From positions 1 through 16,361 of the forward strand of contig DAOTXK010000310.1 of assembly GCA_034435395.1 (NCBI GenBank): DNA of 16,361 bases. Reading direction: 5' to 3'. The translations under genes and the position numbers were made by a program. How positions within the stretch are numbered: the stretch's first letter is position 1; every line of letters begins with the position of its first letter. Below are positions 11,749 through 16,361 of the stretch, piece after piece. The stretch is from DAOTXK01 sp034435395. Its GTDB lineage: Bacteria; Chloroflexota; Anaerolineae; Aggregatilineales; Ch27. The notes under the pieces were generated by a model that saw nothing but the letters and a program-made list of their open reading frames with translations, made no database searches and was not told the origin of the DNA.

Positions 11749-14508
11749 TCAGGGCAGGCAGTCGGTCGCCGCCAGCGGCAGGACGATCCGCCCGTCGGGC
11801 ACGGGCTGGCCGTCCTGCGTCACCGGCAGGCGGTCCCCCGTATCGGGCCGGTACAGGCCGACCGCCACCGCCGTGATGGCCGGGTTGGCGGGCAGCGTGT
11901 GATGATCGGACAAATTCTGGCCCGGCCTCCACAGCGAGGTGGGATACCTGCCGCCCAGCGGCGGGCCGTCGTTCTGGGCGACCATCTCCCCGCCAGCGTC
12001 CAGGCCGTGCAGGAAAACCGTGTAGTCGTGGGCCGGGGCGGCCTCGACGTGCCAGAACAGGTCAATGGCGATCTCACCCTCGCCTCTGGCGATGGACGCG
12101 CAGGCCAGCGTCAGTCCCTCGCCCAGGCGGTCATCCAGCCGCCGGGCGGCGGGAGGATCGCTTCCCGTGATGGGGATGACGGTGGGCAGGAGGACGGCGT
12201 CGGCCCCGTCGGGCGTGAGCAGCGGCGTCCCATCGCCCACATCCACCACGGCGATCCGGACCCGCCCGGTATAGGGGGGCGCGTCGTCGGCGACGCCCAG
12301 GCGGTGGATTTCGGAGAGGAACATGCCGGGCTGATAAAACTGCCGGAACTGGCTGGTCAGGATGACGGCTTTACGGTCGCGCCCGTACACCTCCGCCAGA
12401 GGGCTGACCAGTTCGACGACGGCCCGGTAGCTGCCTGCCACCTCGCCGTGGAGACGCCAGAACAGGGTGAGGTCAACCGTGCCGCCCGGCGCGGCGCTCT
12501 CCTGGCCCAGCGTATAACCCAGCAGTTCGATGCTCTCGCCAAAGAAGGCGTGCACGGGCGTTTCCATGGAGATGGGCGCGTCCGGCGGCGACTGGTCGCG
12601 GAACCACATCGTGTGGGGCCGGATGTAGAGGGCGCTCAGCAGGGCGAAGATGACCGCGCCCCCGGCGATGGCGAAGGAGGCGCGGGGGGAAAGCGATTCG
12701 GCCCGCCCGGTTGTCCTATCGGAGGTCGCCCGACCAACGGTTGCCCGACCAACGGTCGCCCGACCAACAGTCGCCCTTTCGGCCTCGGTGCGCCGCCCGG
12801 CCCACACCAGGATGGCGGCAGCGCCCGCGCTCAGCAGGCTGATCGCCGCCGCCAGGGTTTGCAGCGGCGTCCCGGCGTAATGCAGGGTGATGGTGTGCTC
12901 GCCCGGCGGGGTGTCGACCGTGATCAGGCCCAGGTCGTCGTCCGGGTAAAGAGCCGCCGGTTCGCCGTCCAGCGCCGCCGTCCAGCCGGGGTAGTAGTAC
13001 TGGCGGAAGCGCACCGGTCGCCCGTCGGCCACCGTGACGCGGACTGTGGAGTCGTCCAGTTCTTCCACCGCCAGGTCCGGCCACTGCTGGAGGATGTCCT
13101 GGCGGTGGACGATCAGGCGGAAGGGATGGCTCTGGTAAGCCTCCGGTTCGGGGGCGGGGTCCACCGCGATTCGCGCCCCCCACACCGGGTTAAACTCGTT
13201 GTAGGAGGTGGTGCCCCAGTGGTAAACGGTCTCCTCGTAGGCGATCTCATCGCGGGCGGAGAGGTTGTCCCACCGGTCGAGGGGTTTGTCCACGATCAGC
13301 CAGGGCAGGGCTGGGATCAGCGCCAGGGGCAGGGCGATGACCAGCGCCGGAGTCCGCCAGCGCCGGGGCAGCATCAGCAACCCCGCCCCGCCCGCCAGCG
13401 CGATCAGGACCGCCCCCACCCGGAACAGCCGCCAGGGGAAGCGGGCGTTTGCCAGGAAGGGCACGGTGGTCCATACCGGCAGCGAGGCTGCCTGTGCCAG
13501 GAAAACCAGGGAGGCCAGTCCCAGCGCCAGCAACAGCGCGGCCCCGTAACGCCGCCGCCACACCAGACCGGCCATCCCCACCAGCGCGAACCAGGCCCAG
13601 CTCAGGCCGAGCGTCGGCAGGATGAGAAACTGGGCATCGGCGAGGTCCAGCGGCGTCGGTTGCCGGAGCAGGTCGCGGAGTTCGAGGAAGTTGTCCCGCA
13701 GCTCCGGGACCGGGTCCTGACCCCGCGCCTGGACGTAACGCAGCTCCCCGGCCACCGGCAGGATGAAGATCGCCGCCAGCCCTGCCGCCAGCAGGCCCGC
13801 CCCGGCCAGCCCCAGCAGGCGGCGCGGCCAGGCGCGCGGATGGCGGCGGGCGTGCCATAGGGTCAGCAGCAACCCCAGTGGGACGGCGAACAGGGCGGTC
13901 ATGATGGTCAGCGGCAGGTGGGTCATGGCCAGGGCGGCGGCGGGGACGGCAACCCCGACCAGGGCGCGCGGCGTGGGATGGCGCGCCGCCCGGACGAGGC
14001 CCAGCAGCAGCCAGGGAATCAGGGCCGCGCCGACCGTCTGGGCCAGGCTGCCCTGGTTCCAGACCTCAAACAGCCGCGAGGGGGCGTAGGTCCACAGCAT
14101 CGCCGCCAGGATCGCGCCGCTCCCTGGCAGGAAAGTCCGCGCCAGGGCGTAGGTGCCGACCGACCCGCCGATCCAGGCCCCGGCCATGATCAGGTTAAAG
14201 GCGACCGGCGCGCCGATCCCCACCAGGCCCAGGATGGCCCCCAGGTGGTAAGCCAGCGGCGGGTAGAAATTAAAGATCGGGTAGCCGTAGCCCAGGTGGA
14301 AGTAGGACACCCAGCGCGGCCAGAAGACCCCCTGGCGGTACAGCAGCTGCATGGCGTAGAGGCGGTGCAGGTGGATGGCGCTGTCGGCGGCGCGGATCAG
14401 GCCGTCGCTCCAGTAGGCGAGGGCGATCCCGATCAGCGGGAGGGCGGCGGCGGCCAGGCAGCCGGGGTCGAAGGGCAGACGGGACGGGATGCTACGCAGG
14501 TGGCGCAT
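11749..14508 (-). CDS. Large multipass membrane protein, PTPS-related/YfhO-like (putative GT-C-type glycosyltransferase)
   Basis: This 919-aa protein has an N-terminal half with about ten or more membrane helices. It carries the signature ADSAIHLHRLYAMQLL (40-55), then FWPRWVSYFHLGYGYPIFNF (62-81) and YPPLAYHLG (82-90), typical of proteins annotated as '6-pyruvoyl-tetrahydropterin synthase-related' integral membrane proteins. D42 and H46 occupy the loop where GT-C enzymes keep catalytic acids. YYYPGWTAALDGEP (504-517) is the YfhO-type outer motif. A low-complexity linker with RATVG x3 (578-592) and a last helix (about 611-629) lead to two beta-rich outer modules (640-919), each with a DLxxFWxxxxxxxxxYxVxxxL pattern. 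A role in surface glycan or lipid-linked sugar transfer is inferred, not shown. The ATG at 14508 has GGAGG 9 bases upstream. It begins 28 bases after tmk, probably in the same operon. Confidence 0.8.
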   Translation of the reverse strand: MRHLRSIPSRLPFDPGCLAAAALPLIGIALAYWSDGLIRAADSAIHLHRLYAMQLLYRQGVFWPRWVSYFHLGYGYPIFNFYPPLAYHLGAILGLVGIGAPVAFNLIMAGAWIGGSVGTYALARTFLPGSGAILAAMLWTYAPSRLFEVWNQGSLAQTVGAALIPWLLLGLVRAARHPTPRALVGVAVPAAALAMTHLPLTIMTALFAVPLGLLLTLWHARRHPRAWPRRLLGLAGAGLLAAGLAAIFILPVAGELRYVQARGQDPVPELRDNFLELRDLLRQPTPLDLADAQFLILPTLGLSWAWFALVGMAGLVWRRRYGAALLLALGLASLVFLAQAASLPVWTTVPFLANARFPWRLFRVGAVLIALAGGAGLLMLPRRWRTPALVIALPLALIPALPWLIVDKPLDRWDNLSARDEIAYEETVYHWGTTSYNEFNPVWGARIAVDPAPEPEAYQSHPFRLIVHRQDILQQWPDLAVEELDDSTVRVTVADGRPVRFRQYYYPGWTAALDGEPAALYPDDDLGLITVDTPPGEHTITLHYAGTPLQTLAAAISLLSAGAAAILVWAGRRTEAERATVGRATVGRATVGRATSDRTTGRAESLSPRASFAIAGGAVIFALLSALYIRPHTMWFRDQSPPDAPISMETPVHAFFGESIELLGYTLGQESAAPGGTVDLTLFWRLHGEVAGSYRAVVELVSPLAEVYGRDRKAVILTSQFRQFYQPGMFLSEIHRLGVADDAPPYTGRVRIAVVDVGDGTPLLTPDGADAVLLPTVIPITGSDPPAARRLDDRLGEGLTLACASIARGEGEIAIDLFWHVEAAPAHDYTVFLHGLDAGGEMVAQNDGPPLGGRYPTSLWRPGQNLSDHHTLPANPAITAVAVGLYRPDTGDRLPVTQDGQPVPDGRIVLPLAATDCLP
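12726..12776 (-). repeat. 15-bp minisatellite in the linker of the large membrane protein
   Basis: Three units of 15 bases (12726-12740, 12741-12755, 12756-12770; core GCCCGACCAAC) plus a partial fourth encode RATVG x3 and RAT. The units differ by one or two bases. The copy number is always in frame, so length can vary without breaking the protein. Confidence 0.9.
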
Positions 14509-14536
14509 GACGGGGGACCTCCAGGGGGCGGGTTGG

Positions 14537-15169
14537 TCAGCCCAGGCGCAGGCCGCGCGCCCGCAGCGCGGCGACGATCTGCGCGAACACCTGGTCCGGC
14601 CCCTGGCGGGCGTCGATCACGGCCCAGCGCCCCGGCTCGGCGGCGATCAACTGCTGGTATCCCTGGTAAGCGCGGTGATGAAAGTCGAGCGGCTTGTCGT
14701 CCAGACGGTTCCACTCGATCCGGCCCGCTGCCCGGCGGCGCAGCCCTTCCTCCGGTGGGCAGTCCAGGAAGACGGTCAGGTCGGGGGTCAGGCCGCCGGT
14801 AGCGAAGGCCGTGATCGCCCGCAGCGCGTCGATATCCAGCCCGTAGCCATAACCCTGGTAGGCCAGCGTGGAGTCGTAAAAGCGGTCGCTGACCACGATC
14901 CGGCCGGCCGCCAGCGCCGGGCGGATCAGCTCCGCCACGTGCTGGGCGCGGGAGGCGCTGAACAGCAGCACCTCCGCCTGCGGACTCATGGCCACGTTGT
15001 CCGGGCGGTTGAGCAGCACCTCGCGGACCTGATCGCTGATCGGCGTGCCGCCTGGCTCCCGCGTGGCGACCACGTCGTAGCCCGCCGCCCGTAGCGCTGC
15101 CACGGCCCGCCGGAACTGCGTCGTTTTGCCGGAGCCGTCCGGCCCCTCGAAGGTGATGAACAAGGCCAC
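14537..15169 (-). CDS. tmk: Thymidylate kinase
   Basis: This 210-aa dTMP kinase makes dTDP for DNA synthesis. It shows the P-loop EGPDGSGKTT (8-17), the REPGGT block (37-42), the DR(F/Y) motif SDRFYDST (94-101), TLAYQGYG (101-108) for the base-binding helix, and a LID segment RRRAAGRIEWNRLD (144-157). Length is normal and no residue is missing. The start is GTG at 15169, four bases after AGGA. The P-loop sits at the expected distance, which supports this start over the TTG two codons later. It follows the R3H gene by 57 bases and precedes the large membrane protein by 28, which suggests a three-gene minus-strand operon. Confidence 0.95.
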   Translation of the reverse strand: MALFITFEGPDGSGKTTQFRRAVAALRAAGYDVVATREPGGTPISDQVREVLLNRPDNVAMSPQAEVLLFSASRAQHVAELIRPALAAGRIVVSDRFYDSTLAYQGYGYGLDIDALRAITAFATGGLTPDLTVFLDCPPEEGLRRRAAGRIEWNRLDDKPLDFHHRAYQGYQQLIAAEPGRWAVIDARQGPDQVFAQIVAALRARGLRLG

Positions 15170-15226
15170 TTCGTCCTGTGAAGGTCGCGGGCGGGGGCGA
15201 CGCGCGTCCGCCGGATGAGCGCCCGT

Positions 15227-16361
15227 CTACCCCCCGTCGCGGGAGATACGCACGTGGCGGTGCGGCTCCTTGCCGAGGCTGTGGCTGGCCAGGTTGGCCC
15301 GCCGGGCCAGCTCGTGCTGCCGCCGCCGGATGTAGGGCGGCTGCGGCTCCAGATCGATCTGTTCCAGGCCGGCCATGATCTGCTGGATAGCCTGGTCGGC
15401 TTCGCGCAGCCCCTCGGTGAGCGGGTCGGCCTCGTGCCGCTCCAGCTGGAACACATCTACCAGGAAGTTTTCCATCTGGGTGGCCGTGTTGGCCCGCAGC
15501 ACGTGGATCGGGGTGCCGCGCCGCTCGGCGTCCACGATCAGCTTGGGGCGGCGGCGGTAGTAGTTTTTGAGCGTGACCAACACCTGCGCGTTGCCCAGGT
15601 CCGGCTCGATGACCAGTGGCAGGTTGAGGCGCTTGGCGGCCTGGGTGAGCCGGTTGCGGGCCACGCCGTAGATGAAGACGTGCAGCGTCGGCAGGTCACG
15701 CGGGTCGCTGCTGGCGACCTCATGCGGGTCGAAGACGGGGCGGGGTTTGGGCACGCCGTTGCGCGACCGGCGCCCGCCGCGCTCGGTGGCGGCGATGGTG
15801 CTGTAGTCGGGCCGCTCGGTGGTGATCTCGATCTCGCCGCTGGCCGTGCGGGTCCGCACTTCGGTGGGCAGCGGGTGGCCGCGCAGCGCCGCGTCCACGG
15901 CGGCGGCCACGTCCTCGTGAACCACCAGGCGGTGGCGGGTTTGCAGTTCGATCAGCACGTCAAAGGTCGGCGGGGCGCGCCGCTCCAGCACGGTCTTCTG
16001 GGTGCCACGCCGCCGCGCCTCCTCGTCGGAGAGCGTCACCGCTTCGATGCCGCCCACCAGGTCGGACAGGGTGGGGTTGAGCAACAGGTTGTCCAGCGTG
16101 TTGCCGTGGGCCGTGCCGATGAGCTGCACGCCGCGCTCGGCGATGGTCCGCGCCGCCAGCGCTTCCAGCTCCCGCCCGATCTCGTCGATCACGATCACTT
16201 CGGGGTTATGGTTCTCCACCGCCTCGATCATGACCTCGTGCTGGAGGTCGGGCCGGGCCACCTGCATGCGCCGCGCCCGCCCCACGGCGGGGTGGGGCAC
16301 GTCGCCGTCGCCGCCGATCTCGTTGGAGGTGTCCACCACCACCACGCGCTTCTGCTCGGCC
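15227..16361 (-). CDS. SpoIIIAA/Ycf45-like ATPase with C-terminal R3H domain (partial, 5' end outside window)
   Basis: At least 377 residues are visible and the frame runs off the right edge. The fragment starts AEQKRVVVVDTSNEIGGDGD, the Walker B-type region of the SpoIIIAA-like P-loop fold, then VIVIDEIGRELEALAARTIA and RGVQLIGTAHGNTLDNLLLN. The Walker A motif must lie upstream, outside the window. A middle region (about 15500-15900) has few family marks. The C-terminal 46 residues (15230-15367), LEQIDLEPQPPYIRRRQHEL and SLGKEPHRHVRIS, form an R3H single-stranded nucleic-acid-binding domain with the RRRQH core. Proteins of this layout occur in cyanobacteria, plastids (Ycf45) and Chloroflexota. 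The cellular role is unclear; nucleic-acid-linked ATPase activity is inferred. It heads the visible part of the tmk operon. Confidence 0.9.
   Translation of the reverse strand, partial: AEQKRVVVVDTSNEIGGDGDVPHPAVGRARRMQVARPDLQHEVMIEAVENHNPEVIVIDEIGRELEALAARTIAERGVQLIGTAHGNTLDNLLLNPTLSDLVGGIEAVTLSDEEARRRGTQKTVLERRAPPTFDVLIELQTRHRLVVHEDVAAAVDAALRGHPLPTEVRTRTASGEIEITTERPDYSTIAATERGGRRSRNGVPKPRPVFDPHEVASSDPRDLPTLHVFIYGVARNRLTQAAKRLNLPLVIEPDLGNAQVLVTLKNYYRRRPKLIVDAERRGTPIHVLRANTATQMENFLVDVFQLERHEADPLTEGLREADQAIQQIMAGLEQIDLEPQPPYIRRRQHELARRANLASHSLGKEPHRHVRISRDGG

Noticed and set aside
11267..11932. Upstream extension of the DUF6544-like frame to give a 467-residue protein
   Set aside because: The extension overlaps the thioredoxin-fold gene in another frame, is Arg/Pro/Ala-rich, and homology plus the ribosome site begin at 11260-11266.
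11623..13860. 745-codon plus-strand frame opposite the large membrane protein gene
   Set aside because: The product is Gln/Gly/Arg/Pro-rich with no recognisable domain, while the minus strand gives clear membrane helices and family signatures.

Overview
This high-GC bacterial window reads most naturally as a piece of a Chloroflexota (Anaerolineae-like) chromosome. That is an inference from the gene mix: a SpoIIIAA/Ycf45-like R3H ATPase next to tmk and a 'PTPS-related' giant membrane protein, a Uma2-type nuclease, a TolB-type propeller protein with a Thr/Pro linker, and a DUF6544-like protein. No rRNA, tRNA or phylogenetic marker is present to prove it.

Left part, plus strand (1-7679). The genes are a membrane-anchored TolB/WD40-like six-repeat propeller protein (possibly truncated by the window edge), a Uma2 family PD-(D/E)XK protein, a full-length PcrA/UvrD helicase, a SlyD-type FKBP prolyl isomerase with a His-rich tail, and a class B penicillin-binding protein made as a lipoprotein with an NTF2-like N-terminal domain. 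Each is preceded by its own gap, and four of these gaps carry a recognisable TATAAT or TACAAT -10 hexamer, so they look like single-gene transcription units. Two gaps hold operator-like palindromes: one over the uma2 -10, and a tandem 18-bp repeat upstream of the SlyD gene.

Middle part (7680-10430), accessory and scarred. Just after the PBP gene are two identical 26-base palindromic repeats exactly 61 bases apart. This is the geometry of a type I-E CRISPR repeat-spacer-repeat, with no cas gene in the window. A DUF4386-like membrane protein follows on the minus strand. Next comes an AT-richer stretch of about 1 kb (roughly 9190-10230) that replaces the 5' part of a HAD phosphatase gene and the 3' part of a thioredoxin/AhpC-like gene, leaving both as remnants. 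Inside it are a plus-strand reading frame with no start codon and a single-pass membrane protein with a LecA (PA-IL)-like lectin domain; their stop codons lie 8 bases apart.

Right part, minus strand (10529-16361). Reading leftwards, the order is R3H ATPase (cut by the window end), tmk (GTG start), a 919-aa membrane protein with PTPS-related/YfhO-like features, then, after a promoter-like extended -10, a small thioredoxin-fold protein and a DUF6544-like protein. The first three are closely spaced and probably one operon; the last two form a second pair.
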